The position numbers and the translations under genes are program-made. The notes under the pieces are model-generated. The model was not told the DNA's origin. It saw nothing but the letters and a program-made list of their open reading frames with translations, and did not search any database. A DNA stretch of 34,646 nt from Candidatus Paceibacter sp. (GTDB lineage Bacteria > Patescibacteriota > Patescibacteriia > DYGC01): positions 1 to 34,646 of the forward strand of contig DYGC01000006.1 in assembly GCA_020724925.1 (NCBI GenBank), read 5' to 3'. Of this stretch, positions 8,380 through 16,532 are shown piece after piece; position 1 is the first letter of the stretch, and each line of letters begins with the position of its first letter.

Positions 8380-8435
8380 CACTAATGCCCTTGCTGTCTA
8401 ATGATGGCAAGGGTATAGTGGTTTTAAAGACCACT
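8380..8435 (+). terminator. Two overlapping alternative hairpins between tuf and rpsJ
   Basis: Hairpin 1 pairs CCCTTGC (8388-8394) with GCAAGGG (8407-8413) and can extend outward to 8380 and 8420 with one bulge. Hairpin 2 pairs AGTGGT (8417-8422) with ACCACT (8430-8435). The extended form of hairpin 1 uses 8417-8420, which hairpin 2 also needs, so the two compete. Only a short U-run (8441-8445) follows, so a leaky terminator or attenuator before rpsJ is the best reading. Confidence 0.5.
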
Positions 8436-8491
8436 TGCAATTTTTGAAGTTTTCAATTAAGATTAATTCAAATTTTTAAGTAATTTAACAA

Positions 8492-8812
8492 ATGTCTAAG
8501 AAAGAAACGAAACAACGAATCCGTATCAAGATTCGGGCGTATGACAACAAGGTTATCGATCAGGCTTCAATGACTATCATTGAAACAGCCGCGCGAACCG
8601 GTGCTGTGGTGCAAGGACCTATTCCGTTGCCAACTGACAAGAAAATTGTCACCGTGAATAGTTCTACTTTTGTGCATAAAAATGCCAGAGATCAATTTGA
8701 ATCTCGCACTCACAAAAGATTGATTGATATTATCAATCCTTCCGCTAACACCGTTGATGCATTGATGAACTTGAGTTTACCGGCCGGCGTTGATGTGGAA
8801 ATCAAGTTGTAA
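8492..8812 (+). CDS. rpsJ: 30S ribosomal protein S10
   Basis: S10 binds the 30S head and, as NusE in E. coli, also takes part in transcription antitermination. The 106-residue product is normal in length. It contains [17 protein letters not shown] near the N-terminus, GPIPLPT (43-49), and the [19 protein letters not shown] segment typical of the S10 loop. In most bacteria rpsJ and rplC are close; here 228 bp separate them, and that gap holds a structured RNA. The gene sits 122 bp after tuf. Confidence 0.97.
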   Translation: MSKKETKQRIRIKIRAYDNKVIDQASMTIIETAARTGAVVQGPIPLPTDKKIVTVNSSTFVHKNARDQFESRTHKRLIDIINPSANTVDALMNLSLPAGVDVEIKL

Positions 8813-8846
8813 ATTTAATTAAGTAGTAGTTATTTTAATTAATTAG

Positions 8847-8907
8847 TTTTATCAAGAAAAACATTGGTAATCCAGAAATGGTAATGCCAGCGAGTTTTTT
8901 GATAAAA
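8847..8907 (+). promoter_or_regulatory. Rod-like hairpin with GAAA loop before rplC, candidate leader RNA
   Basis: TTTTATC (8847-8853) pairs with GATAAAA (8901-8907), and the A-rich strand 8854-8861 pairs with the six Ts 8895-8900 with two unpaired As; C8862 pairs with G8894. Inside, TGG (8865-8867) pairs with CCA (8887-8889), then a near-symmetric internal loop (TAAT and TAATG), then CCA-GAAA-TGG (8872-8881) closes with a GNRA tetraloop. An alternative is two small TGG/CCA hairpins in a three-way junction. An A-tract follows, not Ts, so it is not a rightward terminator. Regulation of the S10 group by a ribosomal protein is inference. Confidence 0.55.
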
Positions 8908-9040
8908 AAGGATATACCCCCAACAATTTAAGCTAAGAAAAATTACAATTCGTTAAGTGTTTTGAGTAAGTGTTGATTATTTTTAGTTTATGATCGGGGC
9001 TATGTATCCTCGATTATTTTATTTATTAAAGAAAACGATT

Positions 9041-9658
9041 ATGAAGTTTATCCTGGGCAAAAAATTAGAAATGTCGCATCTTTACAATGAAGCGGGGCAG
9101 CAAGTTCCAGTGACCGTCGTACAAGCCGGTCCTTGTGTTGTTACACAAATCAAAAACAAGCAAACCGATTCTTATGATGCAGTTCAAATTGCCTTTATTG
9201 AGAAACGAAAGGTTACCCGACCGGAAGCCGGTCACATGAAAAAAGCGGGTGAAAAAGTTTACCGCTATTTACGAGAATTTGTTTTAAAAAATGCAAACGG
9301 CGAAGCTTTAACAGTTGGTAATGAAATTAAAGCAGATATTTTTAATGCCGGAGAAAAAATTAAAGTGGTGGGAACCTCCAAAGGAAAAGGTTTTCAAGGG
9401 GTGGTGAAACGCCATAAATTTGCCGGTGGTCGTGCTAGTCATGGTAACAAGGACCAAGAAAGACATTCTGGTTCTGTCGGTGCCAAAGGAATCGCCCATG
9501 TATTTAAAGGGACTCGTATGGGTGGTCGCATGGGTGGCGATCAAATTACCATCAGTAATTTATCAATTGTAAAAGTCGATCCAGAGAAAAATTTATTATA
9601 TATCAAAGGTAGTATTCCAGGTTCCAGAAATACCTTGGTGAAAATTATTGCCGCTTAA
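9041..9658 (+). CDS. rplC: 50S ribosomal protein L3
   Basis: L3 is an early assembly protein near the peptidyl transferase centre. From the ATG at 9041 it has 205 residues, within the family's normal range. MKFILGKKLEMSHLY matches the usual L3 N-terminus, so this start was preferred over the in-frame ATGs at 8990 and 9002. The central loop ASHGNKDQERHSGSVG and FKGTRMGGRMGGDQITISNL are typical of L3. The glutamine methylated by PrmB in E. coli lies in the equivalent of this central loop; whether this organism modifies it cannot be judged. A structured leader RNA precedes it. Confidence 0.96.
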   Translation: MKFILGKKLEMSHLYNEAGQQVPVTVVQAGPCVVTQIKNKQTDSYDAVQIAFIEKRKVTRPEAGHMKKAGEKVYRYLREFVLKNANGEALTVGNEIKADIFNAGEKIKVVGTSKGKGFQGVVKRHKFAGGRASHGNKDQERHSGSVGAKGIAHVFKGTRMGGRMGGDQITISNLSIVKVDPEKNLLYIKGSIPGSRNTLVKIIAA

Positions 9659-9685
9659 TTTAAATAAATGATAGATGAGAAATAT

Positions 9686-10315
9686 ATGCTTAAAGTAAAT
9701 GTTTACAATGTCAAAGGTGAAGTCGTGAGAGAAAAAGAATTAAATGACAAATTTTTTGGCATGGTGCCCAGTGTGGCTTTAGTTCACCAGGTGGTGGAAG
9801 CGCAATTAGCTAATGCTCGTTATCCATTTGCTCATACCAAGACCCGTGGCGAAGTGTCCGGTGGTGGTAAAAAGCCATGGAAACAAAAAGGCACTGGCCG
9901 CGCTCGTGCCGGTTCCACGCGCTCTCCGTTATGGGTGGGTGGTGGTACCACTTTTGGTCCACGTAATGAAGAAAATTTGACCAAAAAGATCAATAAAAAG
10001 ATGAAGGTTCGCGCTTTATATATGTGTTTGGCTGATAAAATCAATGATAAGAATTTCTTGTTATTGGATCAATTGGAATTATCAGCGATCAAGACTAAAG
10101 AAATGTTACAAGCTTTGAAAAACTTACCAGTTCAAAAAAAGGTTTTATTGGTTTTGCCAAAACAAGATCAAAAAATCGTTAAGGCTTGTGATAACTTGCC
10201 AAATGTTAAGGTCATTTTGGCGGATTCTTTAAACTGTGTGGATATTTTGAATTACAACACGGTTTTGGTCTTGGAAGCCGCGGTGGAAGTCATTGAAAAG
10301 ACTTACAAATTATAA
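9686..10315 (+). CDS. rplD: 50S ribosomal protein L4
   Basis: L4 lines the exit tunnel and represses the S10 operon in E. coli by acting on its leader. The product has 209 residues from the ATG at 9686 (MLKVNVYNVKGE, the usual start); an ATG at 9668 would add six residues. The tunnel loop is recognisable as TKTRGEVSGGGKKPWKQKGTGRARAGSTRSPLWVGGG. The C-terminal half has the expected alpha/beta fold with VLLVLPKQDQKI. It lies 27 bp after rplC and 21 bp before rplW. If autoregulation exists, the hairpin before rplC is a possible target, but that is speculation. Confidence 0.96.
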   Translation: MLKVNVYNVKGEVVREKELNDKFFGMVPSVALVHQVVEAQLANARYPFAHTKTRGEVSGGGKKPWKQKGTGRARAGSTRSPLWVGGGTTFGPRNEENLTKKINKKMKVRALYMCLADKINDKNFLLLDQLELSAIKTKEMLQALKNLPVQKKVLLVLPKQDQKIVKACDNLPNVKVILADSLNCVDILNYNTVLVLEAAVEVIEKTYKL

Positions 10316-10336
10316 TTATTTTAAGTAGATAAAGTT

Positions 10337-10651
10337 ATGGCTAAGAATATCGATACCAAGAAACAATACGATATCAATGTCAAAGATATTATTGTCGCTC
10401 CATTTATTACTGAAAAGAGTAGTTATTTGGCCGGTGACAACAAGTATGTTTTTTTGGTCACTGCTAAGGCTAATAAGCCGGAAATCAAGAAAGCGATTTT
10501 GAATTTGTACAAGGTTGAACCGTTGAGCGTGAACATTGTTTCCGTGAAAGGTAAGACCGTTCGTCGTGGCAAAGTCCGTGGCCGCAAACAAGATTTTCGT
10601 AAAGCGATTGTCACTTTGCGAAAAGAGGACAAGATTGATTTAATGCAATAA
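10337..10651 (+). CDS. rplW: 50S ribosomal protein L23
   Basis: L23 sits at the tunnel exit and is the docking site for trigger factor and SRP. The 104-residue product is normal in length with an N-terminal extension of about 17 residues before the core VKDIIVAPFITEKSSYL. The YVFLVTAKANKPEIKKAI segment and the basic KGKTVRRGKVRGRKQDFRKA loop are typical. It is 21 bp after rplD and 26 bp before rplB, in the standard S10 order. Confidence 0.96.
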   Translation: MAKNIDTKKQYDINVKDIIVAPFITEKSSYLAGDNKYVFLVTAKANKPEIKKAILNLYKVEPLSVNIVSVKGKTVRRGKVRGRKQDFRKAIVTLRKEDKIDLMQ

Positions 10652-10677
10652 TTTAATAAAAGTTTAATCACAGATAT

Positions 10678-11514
10678 ATGTCTATTAAGAAGTACAAACC
10701 AACTACGGCCGGTCGACGCTTTGCCAGCGTTGATGCCTGTGATGACGTCACCAGTCGCAAGCCGGAAAAAAGCTTGGTGTCTGCTTTGAAGAAAAAGAGT
10801 GGACGTAATGCACAAGGTAAAATTACTGTTCGTCATCAAGGTGGTGGCGTTAAGAAATTTTATCGTGAAGTTGATTTTAAACAAGATAAATATGATATTC
10901 CAGCGGTGGTAAAGACCATTGAGTATGATCCAAATCGTAATTCTCGAATTGCTTTGTTGGCATATCGTGATGGTGAGAAGCGTTATATCATTGCTCCGGT
11001 TGGCATGAAAGTCGGTCAAACCGTGTTGAGTTCTAAGAAAAATGCACCGATTGAAATTGGTAACCGTTTACCATTGGAAAAGTTGCCAATGGGTACAATG
11101 GTTTATGGTGTGGAATTGATTCCTGGTCGTGGTGCTAAGATTGCTCGTAGTGCCGGTGCGATGGTTCAATTTATGGCGATGGAAGGAAATACCGCTCAAT
11201 TGAAATTGCCTTCCGGTGAAATGCGTTTGGTTCCTAAAACCAGCATGGCCTCTATCGGTCAAGTTGGTAATTTAGATTATATGCATATTCGTTTGGGTAA
11301 AGCTGGTCGCAAACGACATATGGGGATTCGCCCGTCTGTTACTGGTAAAGCGATGAACCCAGTTGATCATCCACATGGTGGTGGTGAAGGTCATAATCCA
11401 ATCGGTTTGCGTGCTCCGAAAACCAAGTGGGGTAAGAAGGCGATGGGTGTTAAGACTCGTTTGCCAAAGAGTAAGAGCAATCAAATGATTGTTAAGCGTC
11501 GTCGAGGTAAATAA
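10678..11514 (+). CDS. rplB: 50S ribosomal protein L2
   Basis: L2 is needed for subunit association and peptidyl transfer. It has 278 residues, the usual size. The basic N-terminus MSIKKYKPTTAGRR, the VRHQGGGVKKFYREVDF region and the highly conserved HPHGGGEGHNP (231-241) are all present; the last includes the histidine long implicated in peptide-bond formation. It lies between rplW and rpsS with short gaps. A long open frame on the opposite strand over this gene is a codon-bias shadow. Confidence 0.98.
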   Translation: MSIKKYKPTTAGRRFASVDACDDVTSRKPEKSLVSALKKKSGRNAQGKITVRHQGGGVKKFYREVDFKQDKYDIPAVVKTIEYDPNRNSRIALLAYRDGEKRYIIAPVGMKVGQTVLSSKKNAPIEIGNRLPLEKLPMGTMVYGVELIPGRGAKIARSAGAMVQFMAMEGNTAQLKLPSGEMRLVPKTSMASIGQVGNLDYMHIRLGKAGRKRHMGIRPSVTGKAMNPVDHPHGGGEGHNPIGLRAPKTKWGKKAMGVKTRLPKSKSNQMIVKRRRGK

Positions 11515-11532
11515 TTAAGATAATATAATAAT

Positions 11533-11814
11533 ATGACTAGATCATTAAAGAAAGGTCCTTACGTTGATCCAAAGATCTTACAAAAGGTCTCTAAACGAAA
11601 ACCGAATGATGGTATCATCAAGACTTGGTCTCGTGATTGTACTATCACCCCGGAGATGGTTGCTTACACTTTTGGTGTTCATAATGGCAAAGAACATTTA
11701 CCAGTTTTGGTCACTGAAGATATGGTCGGACACAAGTTGGGTGAATTTTCTCCCACTCGTAAATTCGTGAGCCATGGCGGGAAAGCAGCTGCCAAAGCTC
11801 CTGAGAAAAAATAA
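11533..11814 (+). CDS. rpsS: 30S ribosomal protein S19
   Basis: S19 forms a head complex with S13 near the A site. The 93-residue product starts with the canonical [14 protein letters not shown] and contains [21 protein letters not shown] and [17 protein letters not shown], diagnostic for the family. It is 18 bp after rplB and 22 bp before rplV. Length and order are standard. Confidence 0.97.
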   Translation: MTRSLKKGPYVDPKILQKVSKRKPNDGIIKTWSRDCTITPEMVAYTFGVHNGKEHLPVLVTEDMVGHKLGEFSPTRKFVSHGGKAAAKAPEKK

Positions 11815-11836
11815 TCAAATTATTAATTGTTGACAT

Positions 11837-12343
11837 ATGATGATTAAAGCAACCTTAAACAATTGTCGCATTGCTTCACGTAAAGTTCGCTTGGTCGCGA
11901 ATTTGGTGCGTGGAAAAAAGACCAGCGATGCTTTGGCAATTTTGCAATTTGCTAACAAGCAAGCGGCTTTGCCGATTTCCAAATTAATCAAAACTGCGAT
12001 GGCTGATGCTAAGCATAATTATAATTTGGATGATAAGGATTTTGTAGTTCGTGAAATTTTTGTAAACGAAGGTTTGACTTATAAGCGTTGGATGCCTAAG
12101 GCGATGGGCCGGGCCACTCCAGTTCGTAAACGAGGCAGCAATATTGTTGTTGGTTTGGAACCGGTGAGCAACAAAACTGCTCAAGTGAGTGAAGAAGTCA
12201 AATCAGAAGAAAAAGTCGAGGTGAAAAAAGAAGTGAAGCGTGGTCGTAAGGCTACCGGAGCGGCTGTGAAAAAAGCCACTGTCAAAAAGACCGCCGGTGC
12301 CAAAACTACTCGCACTAAAAAAGCTGAAGATAGTAATAAATAA
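11837..12343 (+). CDS. rplV: 50S ribosomal protein L22 with long basic tail
   Basis: L22 contacts all domains of 23S rRNA, and its beta-hairpin lines the exit tunnel. The core occupies about residues 1-113, with CRIASRKVRLVANLVRGKK near the start and KRWMPKAMGRATPVRKRGSNI forming the tunnel hairpin. The usual length is about 110-120 residues, but this product has 168. The extra C-terminal 55 residues are low complexity, rich in Lys, Ala, Val, Glu and Thr, first acidic and then basic (VKKATVKKTAGAKTTRTKK). Such tails probably reach the ribosome surface. The start may be the first or second ATG of an ATGATG pair. Confidence 0.96.
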   Translation: MMIKATLNNCRIASRKVRLVANLVRGKKTSDALAILQFANKQAALPISKLIKTAMADAKHNYNLDDKDFVVREIFVNEGLTYKRWMPKAMGRATPVRKRGSNIVVGLEPVSNKTAQVSEEVKSEEKVEVKKEVKRGRKATGAAVKKATVKKTAGAKTTRTKKAEDSNK

Positions 12344-12353
12344 TTGAAATAAT

Positions 12354-13082
12354 ATGGGTAAAAAAGTCAATCCAAAGGGATATCGTCTTAGCTCCATTTT
12401 CACCTGGGACTCCAAATGGTTTGCTCGAAAAAGTGATTATAAAAAGGCTTTATCTTTAGATATTAAGATTAAGGATTTTTTAAGAAAAGAATTAAAGAAT
12501 TTTTCCATTTCCAAAATTGGTATGGAAAAAACCGCCAATTCTTTGGTGGTCAATATTTATACTGCCAAGCCGGGGGTATTGATCGGTAAGGGTGGTGCTG
12601 GAATTGAAGATTTGAAAAAGAAAATCAAATATAATTTTTTCGCCAGTGAAAAAGTTAATTTGGAAGTTAATATTTTGGAAGTTTCCAAGCCAGCCTTGAA
12701 TGCTGAATTAGTTTTACAGGGTGTGGCAGCAGAAATTGAAAAACGTGTTCCTTTCCGAAAAGTGATGAAACAAGCCATTGGTAAAGTGGAACGCGCCGGT
12801 GGTAAGGGGGTTAAAGTTTCTGTGTCCGGACGTTTGAATGGTGCGGAAATTGCTCGCCGCGAAGTTTTGAGTGCTGGTAAAATTCCTTTACAGACTTTGC
12901 GTGCTAATATTGATTATGCACAGGGCGTGGCTAATACCATTTACGGGGCAATTGGTATCAAAGTTTGGATTTATAAAGGAGATATTTTCTCTGGCGTAGT
13001 TCAAAATGTGTCTGAAAAAGAAGGTCGTGGTGATACCAAAAAACGAGCGTTTCGTCCTCGACGTAATGTCAAAGCGGAATAA
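12354..13082 (+). CDS. rpsC: 30S ribosomal protein S3
   Basis: S3 lies at the mRNA entry channel and has helicase activity there with S4 and S5 in E. coli. The 242 residues contain the N-terminal GKKVNPKGYRLSS, a type II KH domain with the loop GKGG (78-81) in PGVLIGKGGAGIEDL, and the C-terminal half with GAEIARREVLSAGKIPLQTLRANIDYA. The tail ends in basic RAFRPRRNVKAE-like sequence. It is 10 bp after rplV and 30 bp before rplP. Confidence 0.97.
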   Translation: MGKKVNPKGYRLSSIFTWDSKWFARKSDYKKALSLDIKIKDFLRKELKNFSISKIGMEKTANSLVVNIYTAKPGVLIGKGGAGIEDLKKKIKYNFFASEKVNLEVNILEVSKPALNAELVLQGVAAEIEKRVPFRKVMKQAIGKVERAGGKGVKVSVSGRLNGAEIARREVLSAGKIPLQTLRANIDYAQGVANTIYGAIGIKVWIYKGDIFSGVVQNVSEKEGRGDTKKRAFRPRRNVKAE

Positions 13083-13112
13083 TTTTAATTAAATAAATAA
13101 GAGATAAATAAT

Positions 13113-13526
13113 ATGTTGATCCCAAATAAGGTAAAACATCGCAAATGGCAAAAGGGTCGTTCTCGCAATAAGGGAGTAGCGAGTCGTTCCTTGGAAGTAA
13201 GCTTTGGCGATTATGGTTTAAAGTCATTAGACCATGTTTGGGTTAATTCTCGCCAAATTGAAGCAGCCCGTCGCGCGATGTCTCGTTTTGTGAAGCGCAG
13301 TGGTCAAATTTGGATTAGAATTTTTCCTGATAAGCCAGTAACTCGTAAGGGTGAACAATCTGTAATGGGTTCTGGTAAAGGTAGTTTGGAATTTTACGTG
13401 GTGGTAGTGAAGCCGGGAACAGTGATGTTTGAAATTGGTGGTGTTCCGGAAAGCGATGCCAAAGAAGCTTTGCGTTTGGCCGCTCACAAATTACCATTGC
13501 GAGCGAAATTAGTCTCTAAACATTAA
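13113..13526 (+). CDS. rplP: 50S ribosomal protein L16
   Basis: L16 helps position A-site tRNA on the 50S subunit. The 137-residue product has the expected start MLIPNKVKHRKWQKGRSRNKG and the conserved KPVTRKGEQSVMGSGKG and EFYVVVVKPGTVMFEIGGV segments. In most bacteria the central motif reads KPxTxKPxExRMGxGKG; here GEQSV replaces the common AETRM-type residues, a modest divergence. It lies between rpsC and rpmC. Confidence 0.97.
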   Translation: MLIPNKVKHRKWQKGRSRNKGVASRSLEVSFGDYGLKSLDHVWVNSRQIEAARRAMSRFVKRSGQIWIRIFPDKPVTRKGEQSVMGSGKGSLEFYVVVVKPGTVMFEIGGVPESDAKEALRLAAHKLPLRAKLVSKH

Positions 13527-13537
13527 TTTCAATTATT

Positions 13538-13738
13538 ATGAAAATGGACGAATTAAAAGATAAAACCATTGATGAGCTAAAAGAAATTTTAGCCAGCCAA
13601 GAATTGAAATTAAATCAGTTGCAATTTAAAGCAGGCGTTCATCAATTGAATACCATGCATGAGTTCACGGTAGCTCGTCGGACAATTGCCCGTATCAAAA
13701 CTATTTTAAGAGATAAAGAATTAAATAATATTAAATAA
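13538..13738 (+). CDS. rpmC: 50S ribosomal protein L29
   Basis: L29 is a small helical-hairpin protein near the tunnel exit beside L23. The 66 residues include the start KMDELKDKTIDELKEIL and the second helix HEFTVARRTIARIKTILRDKE, typical of L29. An internal ATG at 13544 (MDELKDK) is an equally good start. It is 11 bp after rplP and only 6 bp before rpsQ. Confidence 0.95.
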   Translation: MKMDELKDKTIDELKEILASQELKLNQLQFKAGVHQLNTMHEFTVARRTIARIKTILRDKELNNIK

Positions 13739-13744
13739 TTCCAT

Positions 13745-14002
13745 ATGACAGAAGCTAAAATTGTCAAAAAGGATAGAAGTTTTGAGGGTTTAGTGGTGAG
13801 CGACAAGATGGATAAAACCGTGGTCGTCTTAGTGGAAACCTTTAAAATGCATCCGATTTACAAAAAGCGCGTGAAAGTGAGTAAGCGCTATAAAGTTCAC
13901 AGTGAGAATAACGAAGCGAAAGTGGGCAACGTCGTTCGTTTCGTGGAGTGTCGTCCTTTGAGTAAGGATAAACGATGGCGATTGGTAGAAATCGTTAGAT
14001 AA
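13745..14002 (+). CDS. rpsQ: 30S ribosomal protein S17
   Basis: S17 is an OB-fold protein that binds the 5' domain of 16S rRNA. The 85-residue product shows the family's hallmark segments: [34 protein letters not shown] and [21 protein letters not shown]. It lies 6 bp after rpmC and 18 bp before rplN, with no Shine-Dalgarno sequence visible. Confidence 0.97.
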   Translation: MTEAKIVKKDRSFEGLVVSDKMDKTVVVLVETFKMHPIYKKRVKVSKRYKVHSENNEAKVGNVVRFVECRPLSKDKRWRLVEIVR

Positions 14003-14020
14003 ATAATTAAGTATAAATAT

Positions 14021-14392
14021 ATGATTCAAGTTCAATCCTGGTTGCAGGTGGCGGACAATACCGGCGCGAAACAATTGCAATGTATCAAGGTGTTGGGAGG
14101 CAACAAGCGTCGTTATGCCCATGTCGGTGATATCATTACCTGTTCAATTAAGGAAGCGCAACCACATAGTATGGTAAAAAAGGGCGATGTGGTTCACGCG
14201 GTGATTGTGCGCACCAAAAAAGATATTAAACGAGTTGACGGTACGGTTGTTCGTTTTGATGATAATGCTGCCGTGATTGTTGATAAAACCAGTAAAGAAA
14301 TGAAAGGAACTCGTGTTTTTGGTCCAGTCGCCAGAGAATTAAGAAGCAAAGGTTTTAACAAAATTATTTCCTTGGCTCCTGAAGTTCTATAA
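14021..14392 (+). CDS. rplN: 50S ribosomal protein L14
   Basis: L14 lies at the subunit interface and is the binding site of the silencing factor RsfS. The 123-residue length matches the family. Diagnostic segments are [19 protein letters not shown], the [14 protein letters not shown] stretch, and [13 protein letters not shown] near the C-terminus. It heads the usual rplN-rplX-rplE-rpsN run of the spc region. Confidence 0.98.
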   Translation: MIQVQSWLQVADNTGAKQLQCIKVLGGNKRRYAHVGDIITCSIKEAQPHSMVKKGDVVHAVIVRTKKDIKRVDGTVVRFDDNAAVIVDKTSKEMKGTRVFGPVARELRSKGFNKIISLAPEVL

Positions 14393-14418
14393 ATAATTTA
14401 TAATAAGAGATCAAGAAT

Positions 14419-14736
14419 ATGAAATTTAAAATTAAGAAAGGTGATACCGTCGCGGTGCTTGCCGGCAAAGATAAGGGTAAAGAAGGAAAAGTGACCCAAA
14501 TCTTAGCTAAGGAAAATCGTATCGTGGTGGAAGGTGTCAACATTTCTTTCAAACATTTGCGTGCTAAACAAAGCGGGCAAGGTGGTCAAAAGATTCAATT
14601 TTTCGCGCCCATTGATATTTCCAATGTTCAATTGTTATGTCCTAAATGCAAAAAAAATAGTCGAGTAGGCATTCAATTGACTGATGACAAGAAACGCGTG
14701 AGAATTTGTAAAAAATGTCAGACAGCGATTGATTAA
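14419..14736 (+). CDS. rplX: 50S ribosomal protein L24 with zinc ribbon
   Basis: L24 initiates 50S assembly. Residues 3-40 form the KOW domain (KIKKGDTVAVLAGKDKGKEGK). The C-terminal part has two Cys pairs, C74-x2-C77 and C97-x2-C100, making a zinc ribbon (LLCPKCKKNSRVG and RICKKC). This zinc-binding form is common in several phyla and absent in E. coli. The 105-residue length is normal. It lies 26 bp after rplN and 24 bp before rplE. Confidence 0.97.
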   Translation: MKFKIKKGDTVAVLAGKDKGKEGKVTQILAKENRIVVEGVNISFKHLRAKQSGQGGQKIQFFAPIDISNVQLLCPKCKKNSRVGIQLTDDKKRVRICKKCQTAID

Positions 14737-14760
14737 TAATAACTTTAAAGCAAGAAGCTT

Positions 14761-15297
14761 ATGCGTTTAATGGAAAAATATAATAAGGAAATCGTTCCGG
14801 CATTAAAGGAAAAGTTTGGATATACAAATCTTAATGCTGTTCCTAAAATTAAAAAAGTGGTTTTGAATGTCGGTATCAATTCTGCCAAACGTGACGCCAA
14901 ATTTTTGGATGTGACGGAAAGCGTTTTGACTCGCATCAGCGGGCAAAAGCCGGTTAAAACCAGAGCACGCAAATCCATTTCTAACTTTAAAGTAAGAGAA
15001 GGAATGGTCGTTGGTATGATGGTGACTTTACGTGGCAAAAGAATGTATGATTTTTTGGATAAATTGTTAAATATCACTTTTCCGCGGGTTCGCGATTTTC
15101 GTGGTATTAGCAAAAGAATTATTGATAAACAAGGCAATTTGAATTATGGGTTTAAGGAATTTATTGCTTTTCCGGAAATTGGTGCTGATGAAGTGGAATT
15201 CATGCATGGTATTGAAGTGACCGTGCAAACTAATGCCGGCAATAAAGAAGTGGGGGAAACCTTGTTCCGTTTGTTGGGTTTTCCATTTAAAGATTAA
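14761..15297 (+). CDS. rplE: 50S ribosomal protein L5
   Basis: L5 binds 5S rRNA and touches P-site tRNA. The 178 residues are standard. Typical segments are [17 protein letters not shown], the [19 protein letters not shown] stretch and [11 protein letters not shown]. The first ATG (14761) gives [11 protein letters not shown]; the ATG at 14770 ([12 protein letters not shown]) is closer to the usual family start and may be the real one. Confidence 0.97.
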   Translation: MRLMEKYNKEIVPALKEKFGYTNLNAVPKIKKVVLNVGINSAKRDAKFLDVTESVLTRISGQKPVKTRARKSISNFKVREGMVVGMMVTLRGKRMYDFLDKLLNITFPRVRDFRGISKRIIDKQGNLNYGFKEFIAFPEIGADEVEFMHGIEVTVQTNAGNKEVGETLFRLLGFPFKD

Positions 15298-15314
15298 TAA
15301 AATTAATTAATATT

Positions 15315-15503
15315 ATGGCAACTAAAGCTCAAATTGCTAAAACGTTTAAGCATCAGCCAAAATTTTCAACTAGAAAAGTTAATCGTTGCTGGCGTTGTGG
15401 TCGTCGTCATGGATATTTACGTGAGTATGGCGTTTGCCGTATTTGTTTCCGTGAGTTGGCCAATCGAGGCGAAATGCCCGGTGTTACTAAGTCTAGCTGG
15501 TAA
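15315..15503 (+). CDS. rpsN: 30S ribosomal protein S14, zinc (type Z)
   Basis: This is the short 62-residue zinc form of S14, ancestral relative to the longer zinc-free form. The four zinc ligands are C25, C28, C41 and C44, in [20 protein letters not shown]. The C-terminal MPGVTKSSW is the conserved family ending. It lies between rplE and rpsH as in most bacteria. Confidence 0.97.
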   Translation: MATKAQIAKTFKHQPKFSTRKVNRCWRCGRRHGYLREYGVCRICFRELANRGEMPGVTKSSW

Positions 15504-15538
15504 AGCTTACTCTTAACTAATAATAAGACAATAAAATT

Positions 15539-15928
15539 ATGATAACTGATCCAATTGCCGACATGCTTACCAGAGTGCGTAATGCTGGTGCAGCACAGAA
15601 GGCAGATGTCTTGGTGCCGTTTTCCAAGTTGAAATGGGAAATCGCCCGCATCTTAAAAGATGAGGGATATATTTCTGACGTGGAAAAAGTGCAAGATATT
15701 TTTCCGATGATTAAAATTACGTTGAAGTATGCTAATAAGAAATCTGCGATTAGCAAAATTACACGCGTAAGCAAACCAGGTCGTCGTGTGTATCGCAACC
15801 ATAAAGATTTACCAGTCGTGTTGAATCGTTTGGGAATTGCGATTGTTTCCACTTCCAAGGGAATTTTCACCAATAAGAAAGCTCGACAGATGAAGATCGG
15901 CGGTGAAATTTTGTGCGAAGTTGAATAA
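15539..15928 (+). CDS. rpsH: 30S ribosomal protein S8
   Basis: S8 binds helix 21 of 16S rRNA and in E. coli represses the spc operon. The 129 residues begin MITDPIADMLTRVRNA and contain SKLKWEIARILKDEGYI. The C-terminal STSKGIFTNKKARQMKIGGEIL matches the conserved rRNA-binding end. The start codon follows a 35-bp AT-rich gap after rpsN. Confidence 0.97.
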   Translation: MITDPIADMLTRVRNAGAAQKADVLVPFSKLKWEIARILKDEGYISDVEKVQDIFPMIKITLKYANKKSAISKITRVSKPGRRVYRNHKDLPVVLNRLGIAIVSTSKGIFTNKKARQMKIGGEILCEVE

Positions 15929-15960
15929 ACCAGGGAATTTAATAACTAAGTATAAGATAT

Positions 15961-16506
15961 ATGTCCAGAATCGCGAAAAAGCCGTTGGCCATCCCTGCCG
16001 GTGTTGAAGTCCGAGTAGATGGAAATACGGTGACCGTTAAAGGTCCGTTGGGAGAATTGAAACAAGTTTTGCACGAACGAGTGTCCGTGACTGTAGACAA
16101 AGATAATAGTACTTTTAGCGTTTTTGTGAAAGATGCCAATGATGTTGGCGACAAAGCGTTATGGGGATTGTTCGCTCGCTTGATTCGTAACATGGTGATG
16201 GGGGTTTCCAAATATTTTGAAAAAACTTTGGAATTGAGCGGCGTCGGTTATCGTGTCAATTTGCAAGGAACAAAATTAGTTTTTGCTTTAGGGTTTTCTC
16301 ATCCAGTTGAATTTCCTTTGCCAGAAGGCATTAAAGCAGAAGTTAACAACAACGTGATTAAAATCATGGGAGTTGATAAACATCAGGTCGGACAAGTAGC
16401 GGCGAATATTCGTGCTTTGAAAAAACCAGAACCATACAAAGGAAAAGGTTTGAAGTATTCTGATGAAGTGATTCGTCGTAAGGCTGGTAAAGCGAGCGCT
16501 AAATAA
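15961..16506 (+). CDS. rplF: 50S ribosomal protein L6
   Basis: L6 consists of two similar domains and sits near the factor-binding site. The 181-residue product starts MSRIAKKPLAIPAGVEV and contains NMVMGVSKYFEKTLELSGVGYR and IRALKKPEPYKGKGLKYSDEVIRRKAGK, all strongly conserved. The usual ending has 'GKK' where this one has GKASAK. It lies in standard position before rplR. Confidence 0.97.
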   Translation: MSRIAKKPLAIPAGVEVRVDGNTVTVKGPLGELKQVLHERVSVTVDKDNSTFSVFVKDANDVGDKALWGLFARLIRNMVMGVSKYFEKTLELSGVGYRVNLQGTKLVFALGFSHPVEFPLPEGIKAEVNNNVIKIMGVDKHQVGQVAANIRALKKPEPYKGKGLKYSDEVIRRKAGKASAK

Positions 16507-16532
16507 TTTATATAATTAATAAGTAAGGGTTT

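Noticed and set aside
8847-8907. Reading the rplC-leader hairpin as a terminator of tuf-rpsJ
   Set aside because: The stem is followed by an A-tract, not a T-tract, on the plus strand.
8990-9040. In-frame upstream extension of rplC by 17 residues
   Set aside because: MKFILGKK at 9041 is the conserved L3 start; the extension is not L3-like.
10423-11019. 198-residue minus-strand open frame opposite rplW and rplB
   Set aside because: It lies wholly across two certain ribosomal genes and has no family features or start signals; codon bias of the sense genes explains it.
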